A stretch of DNA of 64,000 nt. Source: Phytoseiulus persimilis (Eukaryota; Arthropoda; Arachnida; Mesostigmata; Phytoseiidae). Where the stretch lies: NCBI GenBank assembly GCA_037576195.1, contig CM075103.1, positions 8,990,001 to 9,054,000 on the forward strand. The letters run 5' to 3'. Position numbers and translations under genes: made by a program. This document shows, piece after piece, positions 27,044 to 37,214 of the stretch. Positions within the stretch are counted from its first letter, which is position 1. Every line of letters begins with the position of its first letter. Below the pieces are notes generated by a model. The model saw only the letters and a list, made by a program, of their open reading frames with translations. It was not told the origin of the DNA and searched no databases.

Positions 27044-27122
27044 TATTTTCGGATCCGTTTGTTTTGCGCGACTGCTCTTCGAAGTACGCATCTTTTGCGT
27101 TTTTGTCCTGGAAATAAGGTTG

Positions 27123-27679
27123 AGAATTGGTGATTTGAGTGCATGTTGGAGTCGACTTTTCACTTCTTTCCGACTCCCAACTTCAACAGGCTCGTAAATC
27201 GTCAATTCTCAACGGATTTACGATATTCAAAATGGGTTCGACTGGTCTTCCGACCCCCTCTCAAACATCCACAGGCGGATTCGGTGCGAACTTGGGGAAC
27301 TCGAAAGAAAATACTTTCCACTGAAGATCATACCAACGCAGTGCATCGACGATCCATTGTTCATACCTTCATCATGCCCCTCGTTATCCAAGTATGTTCT
27401 ATTGGCGCAGGGTCGATGTGTTGAATAGAAACCCACGAGTTTTCAGATACTTGGCCTCAGAGGAAGGAGCTTGCCTCCTGCGTCCTCAGAAAGCCACGGG
27501 CGGCTTTGCGAAGAGACCGAAATGAGGGGTAGCGAAGTTTTGATTTCACTCCAAGTGGAATCGAGCCCGTTTCAGGAACCGCAAATCCATTGAGAATCGA
27601 CGATTCAGGAGTCTGTTGGAGATGGGAGTCGAGGAAAGGTGGAAACTCGAATTCGACAAGCTCTCAAATCACCAATCCC
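27123..27679. repeat. Inverted repeat upstream of the MFS gene
   Basis: Arms of roughly 120 bases, 27123-27245 and 27558-27679, are clearly related when one is reverse-complemented. Shared blocks include ATTGGTGATTTGAG and CGACTCCCA. The 310-base spacer shows no coding features. The arms are imperfect and I see no target-site duplication, so it may be an old foldback transposon or an inverted duplication. It ends about 260 bases before the MFS start codon. Confidence 0.6.
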
Positions 27680-27941
27680 GATGTCAGAACCTGAGGTTTT
27701 GTTCTCGCAATCCGATGAGTGCATCCGTTGAGTTGTACAAAGTTGCCATGAGAGGGCAGCCTTGGCACAGAGCAGAGCTTTTGGAAACGTTCCAACCCCA
27801 ATCGAAAGCTCGAGCTAATCCTCGTGGCTTACGCGAGCGCTCTCACGTGTACGCCGACGTTATTCGGTCGAAATGCCCGATTCGATCGACCGGTGACGAG
27901 ATCGCCTAAGAGCAACCCTGGATACCCTACGAAGTCAGCGA

Positions 27942-29276
27942 ATGAGTCGCTCCCACCGCCCGGAGCCGTCGCCCACGGTTCCGGTTAGGAGGAATTCGAG
28001 CGGGCGCGGGAGGAGTTCGACCGCCAGAGGGAACGTGCAGGACGGTTCGCTCGAGTCCGGGGAGAACGCGACCCGTCAGCAACGCTGGAAGGAGCAACGA
28101 GTTTTCCGCAACGGAGCCACCATTATCTCTGTGAGCAGTTTCTTCTTGTCATGCTGTGCCGCCCTCCAAGCTCCTGTGATGCCCGCGGAGATTTCCAGGA
28201 GGAAGCTCCCCAAGTATTGGACGAGCGTCATTTTCATCGCGTACTGGGTTGTTCTGGCGGTTGTCACAACAGCACTCTACCGCCGGGCCTTCAGATGCAA
28301 GACTGTGCTGCTGTGCGGCTCGGCGCTGGTCGCCGTCTCCGTGGTCCTGTTCGGGGTCCTGGAGTTCCTGCCGTGCGGCCCCGGCTTCGTGTTCCTGGCG
28401 GTTCTGCTGCGCTGCGTCGAAGGTGCCGGCTGCGCGATGTTCCACGACGCGAGTGAGAACTACATCCGATTCCACTTCGAGAGCAAGAGGTCGATGTACC
28501 TCGGCGCGAACCAGAGCCTCTACTTCTTCGGGTTCGTGTTCGGCCCCATCCTCGGCGGGATGATTTTCAGCGACGCGTCGTTCTGCACCCCGTTCTTCGC
28601 CGCCGGCGGCTCGGTGCTCATCTGCTTCGTGACTTTGACGTTCGTGGTGGACAAGCACTGCCTCGAGGACCGGCTCACGGTCTCGACCCTGAGCTACACC
28701 GCCCCGTTCAGGCTGTCGACGTTCCTCTTCGTCGTGGCTGCGTCCACGTGCCAGGGCTTCAATCTGTGCACGATGTGGTCCCTGCTCGACGGAACCCTGA
28801 AGCTCCCGCCGCTGGCCATCGGAGGGATGATCGCAATGCCTGACATCGTGAACTGCCTGGTGAGTCCGGTCGTCGCGCCGTTCGTCGCCCCGGACTCGTG
28901 CTTGCCGATGGCGATGTTCTACGCGGTCGGGACCGTTCTGATCTCGGCGTCTGTTTACCTCACCGGGCCGGGCTACCCGGTGAGCCTGACTCTCGCCGCG
29001 AGTGTTCCCCGAGTGAGCCTCTGCCTGCTCGGACTCGGAGTCGGCCAGTGTTTGCTTCTCACGGCCCCGCGAGTCACCCAAGCGGGAACGCTGAAGCCTT
29101 TCCACACGGCGTTCTCGCTCGTGTCCGTCTGGGCGTTCATCGGATCGACGTTGGGAGCTTTGCTCTCCATCCTCAGCAACGGCGTTCTCGACTTCCATCT
29201 GGGATACACAGTCAGCGCCGCCGTCTCAGCGGCCCTGGGCGGCGCGGGCATCGCGAGCTTCTTATTGAGGAATTAA
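27942..29276 (+). CDS. Intronless MFS transporter, SLC18-like (VMAT/SLC18B1 group)
   Basis: A single uninterrupted frame of 444 codons from ATG 27942 to TAA 29274-29276. The first about 55 residues are hydrophilic and Ser/Arg-rich, probably a cytosolic tail. After that come about twelve hydrophobic segments in two groups separated by a short polar loop (VVDKHCLEDRL), the usual MFS plan. The segment RCVEGAGCAMFHDASENYI followed by LGANQSLYFFGFVFGPILGG resembles the TM4-TM5 region of the SLC18 family of proton-coupled vesicular amine/polyamine exporters; SLC18B1 is the nearest relative I can suggest. Substrate cannot be read from the sequence. Third codon positions are strikingly G/C-rich, which also creates a 349-codon antisense open frame at 28149-29198. 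Unlike most neighbours it has no introns, so it may be an old retrocopy or have lost its introns. Confidence 0.8.
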   Translation: MSRSHRPEPSPTVPVRRNSSGRGRSSTARGNVQDGSLESGENATRQQRWKEQRVFRNGATIISVSSFFLSCCAALQAPVMPAEISRRKLPKYWTSVIFIAYWVVLAVVTTALYRRAFRCKTVLLCGSALVAVSVVLFGVLEFLPCGPGFVFLAVLLRCVEGAGCAMFHDASENYIRFHFESKRSMYLGANQSLYFFGFVFGPILGGMIFSDASFCTPFFAAGGSVLICFVTLTFVVDKHCLEDRLTVSTLSYTAPFRLSTFLFVVAASTCQGFNLCTMWSLLDGTLKLPPLAIGGMIAMPDIVNCLVSPVVAPFVAPDSCLPMAMFYAVGTVLISASVYLTGPGYPVSLTLAASVPRVSLCLLGLGVGQCLLLTAPRVTQAGTLKPFHTAFSLVSVWAFIGSTLGALLSILSNGVLDFHLGYTVSAAVSAALGGAGIASFLLRN

Positions 29277-29733
29277 AGTTTCCGTTCGAGTGAATATTCT
29301 CGTCGCGAAAGCTGTCCTGGCCGCTCGACCAGACGCTCCGCATGTAAGAAATCTGAGCTTCCCATCCTCGGCCGGCCCCATATTGCGCGGCTGGGCTCGC
29401 AGAGTTTTTGTTCACTGAGCCTCGGCCCCGAGCCTCTCGGATGAATGCTGAGTCAGGTGGCACAAACGATTACCTCCGCCGTTCAACTTAACGTTTAGAA
29501 GATTTCCGGCCTGTGTGCCGGAAACAATAGCGACACGCTTCTCGCTCATGAGGGACGGGCGTCTCCTTCTGACCCACGCCTCAGAACGGAGCTGCACAGA
29601 AAAGCCGACAAACTGGAGCCGGAACCGAACATCTGCGGCCTGAGAGCTCCGGTCCCGGGTCGGCCATTCACATGGCTAGGCACGCTTGAGATCAGCCATT
29701 TGAGGAGGCTGGAAGGGAAGAGTGAACGCACAA

Positions 29734-29739
29734 AATAAA
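29734..29739 (+). promoter_or_regulatory. Possible poly(A) signal for the MFS gene
   Basis: AATAAA about 460 bases after the MFS stop codon. The stop codon itself overlaps an ATTAAA-like string, so cleavage may occur closer to the gene. Confidence 0.35.
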
Positions 29740-32700
29740 ACTCACATCGTTCTCGACGATATCGCGGAAATTTTCCGACGCAAAGAATGATTTCGCCCAC
29801 TTCCTTCCTCCCCCCTGACTTCTGGCCTCGTAAGTCGAGGAAATCAATGGATCAAACGGACCAGCTCGATTTTTCCACCTGGAGTGGGGGGGCTTCGGTG
29901 GAGCTGATTTCAGAGGTCGCTTGCCGACCCCTCCAACGAATGACGGATCGTGCTCAGGGAAGAGGATAACATCGTGGTTGGCCGGGCAGGACTCTCGCTC
30001 CGGGTTATCGGTCGCAGAAACGACATCAGAAATTTATCGAAAGCTGTACTACACGGCGAAGGAGCGGGAGAAAACGTTGAAGGATGACCTGAGCAGCTTC
30101 CGCAGTTCACAGGGAAATTTAATCTCGGTATTTGCGTGGCGAACACAGTCGTTCGCTCGCGGATTTCCTCGACGATTGCGATAAGCGCTGCCGGTTGATG
30201 GAGATTTTCCTCGACGCTCGGGCTTACGAGAGCTCATCGAGGGAGACGCGATCCTCGAAGCTCATCGGGTCAAACTCTAATGCCGATCATGACGCCCAGA
30301 AACGGAGTGTAAATAAATTAATTTGTATCAACGCAACGAATCGATGATCGAGCACTTTCTGAGCACATCGTAGTCTCCGATTATGAGAACCAGCACTTCG
30401 AGACCCTCGAGACAGTGTCCGAGGCTACACACATCGGAGGTTTCCCTGCACTAGGGTTCCCGTTGAGACACATGGCTCCCGAGGTCACAATCGAATATGA
30501 ACTGCGATTGGCAACCGGTCTCCGGTGGACATTTGCAGTCCATTGGAGGCTTCAGACAGTCAGCGTTCCCTCACAACAGTTTCCTCTGCTGATACTGGCA
30601 CGGAGCTTCGGTCCTGGAGCCTTTTCGGCAAGTCTAAAGCATTGAACAAGGAAGTCTCGGAGTGATAGCGCGGTCATCTGACGCGAAACGACAGAGCTGG
30701 CGCAGTGGGTTCGAACGCTCCACTCCCGGACTGCTGAGAATGACCCACCTTCGGGCCCCACACAAAAACTTGGGGCGGCCCGGAGCTGCAACAGGTAACT
30801 TGGAGTTTCATGCACTTCGTGCAGGTCGAGTCCCGACAAAACTGCGGAGAGCCGGTATACCAAGCTTCATTACCTTCCTATTGAACGGTTTCAACGGCTG
30901 CTCTATTTCCAGAGACTTCGTGCTGAACATCTCGTGTCAACAGTGGTTGCTGAGCAAGCGGTTCCCTCGGCCGAGAAGACGGCAACAAGTTCGTCGGGAG
31001 GACTCATGCCCCCCTCGAAGTTTTGAGCAGCAAAATTCAGAACAGGGAGAGCTGGCGCATATTTCAGACCAGAGCCGTTCACGAAAGAAAATAGGTGACT
31101 ATGTATTCGGAAAGCGCAACTTCGAAGCGTGCCCAGCACCGCGCTCATTTAACGTCGGAATCCGAGCTGATTCAGCACAAGCGAGGCAGAAGTTGCTGAA
31201 GCTCCCACAATGAACGTAGGAGAATGGTCCGACGATATTGACGACATGTGAAATTTATCGATGGAGACTGTTTACGGCTAGACGATGCCTCCAGTCCGTT
31301 GAGGCAAGTCGCTAGAGGAGGCTAATTTGTATTACTCCTCGGAGCCGACCCTCGTCTGGAAGCGTGGGCCGATTGGAAAATTGAAATTCCTCGTCAGCGC
31401 AATCTCATCACACTGAGCGGAGCCGGCAGAGAGTTCTCGCCCAGACGCCTCCATCTTCCATCCTTTGCCGCGAAGGAAAGCGAACCGCGTTCCTCAGTTT
31501 CGGCAGAATTATAGGCAGCAGCGAAAGTACCACGCTTGGTACTCCGGAGCGGCCACGTATTCGATCGAGTGCGCGGAGCATTTTTTTTTCTTCAGTATCA
31601 CTGTACGCTCGAAGGATCTCGTGACGTGTGAAACCGCGTCTAGTGTCGGTGGGAAGATTCCGAGATTACACGAAGATTTATCATCCGAGCGCGACGGAGA
31701 GGTATGTCCGATCAGGCCTACTCTTCGCGCACTTATGACTCGCGCCCAGGCTTCGCAAAATCCGTTTTTTTCAGGGCCTCAAGCCCGCCGTCTCCATCAA
31801 TTTGAATGCTTGGATGATTATTGAACTTGAATAATTTGATCGGATAACCGCAATAGGTCTTTGGAACCGTGGATTTGCGGTCACTGTTCCAGGCTCGATA
31901 GATCCCGCCTCTGAAATCTTGACTATGACTGATAGTCAGCGGAGTTTGGTAATAGTTATCTGAATAGTTATGGTAAGGAAGGTTCATAAGTGGGCTCTTG
32001 CGGTTGAAGCTCGCTGGTTTTAAGCCGCGTCCCGCTGACGCAGCAGTTAGGGGTGCCCGCGGGCTTGCGGTCCTGAGAATGCGAGCTTTGCAGAGCCTAC
32101 CCACGACGCTGCGACAAATGCAGTGCGATCGCCACAGCCCTGCCGGCAGAAGTGAGACAGTTTAGCGTCGCAGGCAACTTGAATGGAAAGGAATCGTGGG
32201 AAACAGGTCGCTTATCTCGGAATGACGATGAGCGCTTCCCTGAAAAACGATATACTTCATGAGCGTGACCTCGACGTCACGTCTGCTTTGCGAGACACAG
32301 CTCGTGTTGGAGGAGAGCGCTCAATGCATAGAGGGACTTTGCGCCTTGAATTGCAACCGTCGAGGATCCTCTGGAAGGAGATCATACGGCGAGGAAGCAC
32401 GGCAATGCCTTCGTTTGTGACTCGATGTCGAACGAGGTGACTACTTTGCCCGGAAGCTGTGGCTCGGGGAAGACCTATGGGACTCCGAATGCTCCTCAAA
32501 GAGGCACGGGATCGCGACCAGAGCAGAAAACAGAAAGTTGTTTGGCTCGAAACACGAGATTGATTCGCCTCGTGATAATACTACGAAAGTCGTTGATGAT
32601 AATGAGACTACTGTCCCAGACGAGAAGCTAAGTGAGAACCTCACTGGGACGGCGCAGGTTCGCTAATCGTTCGCGGAGAGTGTGACTCTGAGCGAACGTC

Positions 32701-33032
32701 AAGAGTATTCGTCGCTGTCCATGGTGGTGGACAAACAGATGTCTTGATGTTGAAAAATGCAAACTTGGTGCAAAATCATTGGACGCATTGTTTGCAGACT
32801 CAACATTATTCTCGCTAGCATGCTGGGAAACTCGGTAGAGCACGACGTCGCCATTTCGACCGACTTCCTCAGTAAAAACTTCTCAAATGGAAAGGAGATC
32901 CTAAGCGATCGAAAAGAATCCACCCATAAGAAGGAATTTCTACACCTTGACCCTACCTTGAGCCATTGACTGTCACCCCGTCCTGTAGCGACCGTCCATG
33001 AATATGTTCGCATCGAGTATTCAGGAGTTGAT

Positions 33033-33410
33033 ATTCTGCGCGAAGAACAGAACGGATTCAGCCCAGAGAGGCGTGAATACGACGATCTGTTCATTGTCAC
33101 GTCGGTCATAGAGCTGTATAGGACAACTGTCTGGTCTCAGGAATACTTGACAGAAACAAACCATGGGCCATGGTCAATACTGTCCAAGATTGGAATGAGT
33201 CCGACGTGGATAGCTCTGCTGAGGCGACGCCACAGGTATAGCAAAGTGAAGCTTTTTAATGATGACGTCGACTCCGATCGGCTGAACACGACTGCAGGTG
33301 TAGAAAGAGGCTGTCTTCTCAGCAGTTTATTATTCCCCATCCATGTCTCGGAGTTGGGGAATCACCTCATTAGAAGAGGTCGTAACTTCCAATTATGGAG
33401 GGGACGCGAT
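33033..33410 (+). mobile_element. Decayed LINE reverse-transcriptase fragment
   Basis: Two collinear blocks match the reverse-transcriptase core of non-LTR retrotransposons. The first (33033-33131) reads LREEQNGFSPERREYDDLFI, the counterpart of the EEQNGFR-x-GRS-x-D motif. The second, in another frame (33147-33410), reads IGMSPTWIALLRR and then TAGVERGCLLSSLLF with HVSELGNHL, the counterpart of GVRQGCPLSP-LF plus the following helix. The intervening AFD catalytic block and the downstream YADD block are missing, and a frame change joins the two parts, so it is dead. The clade cannot be assigned with confidence. Confidence 0.75.
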
Positions 33411-33421
33411 TTTTCTCAACG

Positions 33422-34181
33422 ATTGCCCTTTTTTATTTTCAACTTCTCTCAGAGAACGGATTGACAAACTTCTGAAGTCGACCGATTAAATTCGGAAGTG
33501 CCAAGGTCTACGCTGGATAGGAGGCTGCTCAAAAGTCCGATAACTCTAGATTCCTAGCTCAGGGTCTGTGAGGAGGTCGAACGATCGTTTCAACCTTGAC
33601 GCCAAGAACGGACCTCTTGACAAAACGCGTCCTCGATGCATTCGCCCCTTATGTCCTCAGGGAAGCCGAATTCGAAAAATTTCCTACCGGCAAAAAGTTC
33701 TTAGATTGGTCCAAACTACCCAGCTTTAGAGTTGCAGGGTGGTTCCGGTCACTTTCTCTTTCCTCCGAAAATCGAGCTTCACCAGTTTTTTGTCCTGGAA
33801 AGAAAAACCGACTGAGAAAACCGATCGATCTTCAGGCGGGGAAAAAACGATCGTATCGAACCATAAACTTTCTTGTTGAGCACTTTGGAGCAATCTAGGA
33901 ACATTTTGCCATCGGAATTTTTTTCAAATTCGGCTTCCCTGAGGAGTTACGGACCGAAATGCGAATAGGACGCGATCTTGTCCGGAGGTCGATCTTAACG
34001 TCAAGGTTGAAACGATCGTTCGCTCCTCCTACAGATCCTGGGCCAGATTCCTGGAGTTGCCGGGCGTTTGAGCAGCCTCCTATCTTGCATCGACCTTGGC
34101 AGTTCTGAATTCGATCGGTCGACTTCAGAAGGTTGTCGATCAGTTTTTTGAGATGAGTTGAAAATAAAAAAAAGGCAATAT
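33422..34181. repeat. 760-bp foldback: 295-bp inverted arms around a 170-bp loop
   Basis: The segment 33422-33715 matches the reverse complement of 33884-34181 along its whole length with scattered substitutions and small gaps. Shared blocks include GAAGTCGACCGAT, ATAGGAGGCTGCTCAAA, GAACGATCGTTTCAACCTTG and CCTCAGGGAAGCCGAATT. The loop (33716-33883) has no partner. The left arm follows directly after the LINE remnant. It may be a foldback transposon, or two inverted copies of a LINE 3' region. The transcript would form a long hairpin. Confidence 0.75.
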
Positions 34182-34980
34182 TTGAGTATATTCACAAAAT
34201 TCGATTGCTTGCCAATCCACGAAAATCAGAGAAAAATACGCGCCATCCTCCCAGCTATCGGAGGCCGAAAAAAAATCCGGGATCGGATGATTTTTCACCG
34301 AAACATGAGCAAAATAAGAGAGAGTAAGAAAGTTCCCGACATACGATGACCACCCTCAGGCTGCAGCATTTTGTTGGTCCCCGTGTTTTGAGCTGTATCT
34401 CGGTCTGACTGAATCCGATCGGGTCAACTTTTTTTCCGTCGGAAGCTCATTTTCGGATCAGGGCTGCGATTTCTAGGGCTTATCAACGATTCCCTTAAGT
34501 TTATCCGTGCTCCCTGAAATCACCGGCAAGGAAATCTTCCATTCTCAACCAATTCCGGAGAATGAAAAACGAGAACCTACCTCCCGTTCCCACCCACGAA
34601 ACACTACGGTACGCGTGAATCGGTTGCGCATTGGAGAAAGGGCCCTCAATGTGAGAAACACCTGCATTCAGCCTTCCAACCCCTTCTCGTGTAAAATCGC
34701 CAGGAAAAACGATTTCGGCAAACTCACCGCCTAAAAAGTTACTTAGCGCTCATATCATGTCCCCGCCTGGAAACGCGCTGACAACGCGGCAGAGAGGCAG
34801 GGGTCATAACGGCTACGACGAATAGCAACTCGGAAGAGTCGCGAGGAATTGGATTTTTTTCCTCGAGCCAGGAGCCTTTGCGAGAAAATCCCCCAACGTG
34901 ACTTGCTCCCCTAGAAGTACGCTGTTTCAGACTCCGCATGGAGGCCTCATCCACTGGTCGGAGGAACCGACTCAGTAAAA

Positions 34981-35050
34981 CGGATCCGGGGGAAGGGGTT
35001 CAGGGAAACGGATTCGGGGGAACGGGTTCAGGGAAACGGGTTCGGAGAAA
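34981..35050. repeat. Tandem repeat, 14-bp unit, five copies
   Basis: Five 14-base units of the form CGGRTTCGGGGGAA / CGGGTTCAGGGAAA alternate, giving a 28-base higher-order period. Copies differ by one to three bases. No coding or regulatory role is evident. Confidence 0.8.
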
Positions 35051-35499
35051 CGTGGTGTTATCGTTCAAGGAGGGCAACAGAGACCTAGGGATCACGCTCC
35101 GTCATCGACCAAGCTATCTCAAGGAACAGCGAGAGATATGAACGTCCAGTGGCGCAGCCAGGATTCTCCCCGCGGCGAGATGAGAATTTCTCTCTTCTGC
35201 CCATTTTTCACGAATTCCTCAGCGACCTCGAGAGAACCTTATCCCGCTCTTTCCTTAACCCATTCATGGAGAATTCATGGGATGGATTTATTTATAGAGT
35301 CCAATGGAAACAGTAGGCGTCAGGTCAGACGGCACTTATCATTGATTCATCGAACATGACCCGAGCGTCCACGGTGCTTTTATGACACCAATTATGGAAC
35401 GTAATCCAGTTCCTTTGGATTCATGGCCAGTATGTCGATGACTCCTTCCGCATCGGAAGAGATTCCGGATGCATGCTCATTAAGACCAGCCCGTTTTCT

Positions 35500-36213
35500 G
35501 TCATGACTCATGAGTCATGAGAACGGACACCATTTGACCGGACATGTCCCTGTCCGTCCGGTTCCCTGGATTTCAGGGGGAAACGCCCGGTTCCTGATGC
35601 TTTGGGAGAGAAGGTCCGAAGTTCGGGATTCAGGAAGATAATTTTCCATTGCTGAGGAATCGAAAGAAACCCAGTTCGATTCCGAGCTTTTCGGAAGCAA
35701 TTGTCCGGCGCCAGAGAGCATTTTCCGTATTAGCGCGCAACAAGCCCTCGGGCGGTTGAATGCCGTCTTCGCAGACCGCTGTTTCGTCGGCTAGCGTACT
35801 TACACTGAAGAGAAAGTTGCTCGCGCCAACCACCACGCGAGCATCCTCCTGCGGTGCACTCAAAACGTGAGTTTCTCATACAGAGAAGTATTTCCAGCGG
35901 AAAATGAACTTGAAAATACACTCCTCCATGTTCGAATGACATTATGCCGGGAAATACTCCAGCGCTCAAAGGAACAGATGTTGGATATTATTGAAGAGAG
36001 GGTGAAGTTCACTCTGACTTCTCATCCTGGTACTTGAGACTCATCAATGCTGCATGGAATGAGGGAAACCTGTCGAGGCTCGAGCCTCTTCCAGACAAAT
36101 ATATTGGTGAATCTGGAAATGTCCAGTTTCGGCACTCATGTCCTATTCGGACCATGTCCGATTTTCATGAAAAAATGTCCGGTCATATGTCGTCCCTAGT
36201 CATGAGTCATGAC
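35500..36213. mobile_element. Inverted-repeat element with TGACTCATGAGTCA palindromic ends
   Basis: The left end begins GTCATGACTCATGAGTCATG; the right end is its reverse complement in outline (TCATGAGTCATGAC to 36213). Homology continues inward, with TGACCGGACAT present in both arms in opposite orientation. Arms are about 55 bases, total length 714 bases. No transposase was recognised inside. The left terminus contains a perfect 20-base palindrome (35501-35520) with overlapping TGACTCA and TGAGTCA, the consensus of AP-1 type bZIP factors. Most likely a non-autonomous DNA element; superfamily unknown. Confidence 0.6.
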
Positions 36214-36874
36214 TGATATCAGGTGAGTCTTCAACCTCCGGAAAATGCTGAACGTCCGCTTCGATAGAGCGTCCTTACGGGTCACGTGGAGAATATCTCC
36301 GAGAAATTGAGAGCCCCGGTAAAGTTCCCGGACCACAATGGCTCAGGGTATCGATCGAGTTTGCTGGCTTGGCTCCTGAAGAAACATTAGAGCATTCCAC
36401 TCTGCTGCGTCGATTCTCCGCATGCACCACGCTGGTACTTCACTTCAAATCGGTTCTACGGAGAGTGAGTGCGTCTCCCAATTCATGGAATGAACTCCTC
36501 TGTCTAGATTTGGGTACCAGATACTGGGGTTTGGACGAGCTCTCACGGCGACCTCGGGAACGTGAGCCAAGCTCTGCAATCAGCTGGTCGGCTCTGGGCG
36601 AATATAGCGAAACACGGAAATCCTTCTCAATGTCAGCTGATTATCCCTGGGAGTCATCTTTCCGCACGATGACGGCGAACGGATCTCGACGCTGGGTCAG
36701 CCCCTCCGACGCCCCCGCCCCCATCATTGTCTATTTTCCGCAAAAGCCTGATCCTAGGCACCAAGAACTCTTAGAATGTGATTTGGGCGAGTGTTTTGGG
36801 CTTAGAGTTTCGATCCTACGTGACGTTGTGATGAACCGCTGATAAAATATGTGCGACTTTCAGTCAACGAAATA

Positions 36875-37214
36875 CAGTACAACCTCGATTATTTCAACCC
36901 CGATTATCTCAATTTTGATTATTTCTACCTTTCGCATTCCAACCTCGATTATTTCAACTCTGCGGAACAGGCCGAAGGATGTCGACCGGAAGCGTATTTT
37001 TATGTGGAAGCTGAATCCATCGTTTCAGAATCTTCCATCGTCAATATATCTCGTATCGTTCTGGATCGGTTAGCGTTCGAACTCGGACTCTCATTCCCGA
37101 ATGGGTTGCGGAGTCCAATAATGTGGGTGATTTCTTCATCTCTCGATTATTTCAACTTTTGATTATTTCAACTTTTTTTCGCATCAATTAGTTGAAATAA
37201 TCGAGGTTGTACTG
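36875..37214. mobile_element. Pogo/Tigger-type MITE, 340 bp, TA target duplication
   Basis: Terminal inverted repeats start CAGTACAACCTCGATTATTT and end with the exact reverse complement; TA flanks both ends (36873-36874 and 37215-37216). CAGT ends, a TA duplication and an AT-rich subterminal motif are typical of the pogo/Tigger branch of the Tc1/mariner superfamily. The motif GATTATTTCAAC is repeated several times near both ends in direct orientation, perhaps transposase binding sites. The interior is open in one frame for about 100 codons but matches no transposase, so the copy is non-autonomous. Confidence 0.85.

Larger units (their letters stand above)
20008..27941. other. Intergenic stretch with no recognised gene
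   Basis: No exon chain or domain was recognised on either strand. A canonical AATAAA lies at 21952-21957, about 1.9 kb after the phosphatase stop; whether it serves that gene is unknown. Homopolymer runs of G occur near 22019-22029 and 25889-25900. Three inverted-repeat elements (23311-23629, 26978-27043, 27123-27679) are listed separately. The longest open frame, 231 codons on the minus strand at 24537-25232, resembles nothing I know. Confidence 0.6.

Noticed and set aside
28149-29198. 349-codon open frame on the minus strand
   Set aside because: Entirely antisense to the MFS gene. Its Arg/Glu/His-rich composition is what high G/C at third positions of the sense gene produces.
30690-30720. 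TGGCGCAGTGG followed by GTTCGAA
   Set aside because: A-box-like and B-box-like strings are directly adjacent, with no room for an anticodon arm, so not a tRNA.
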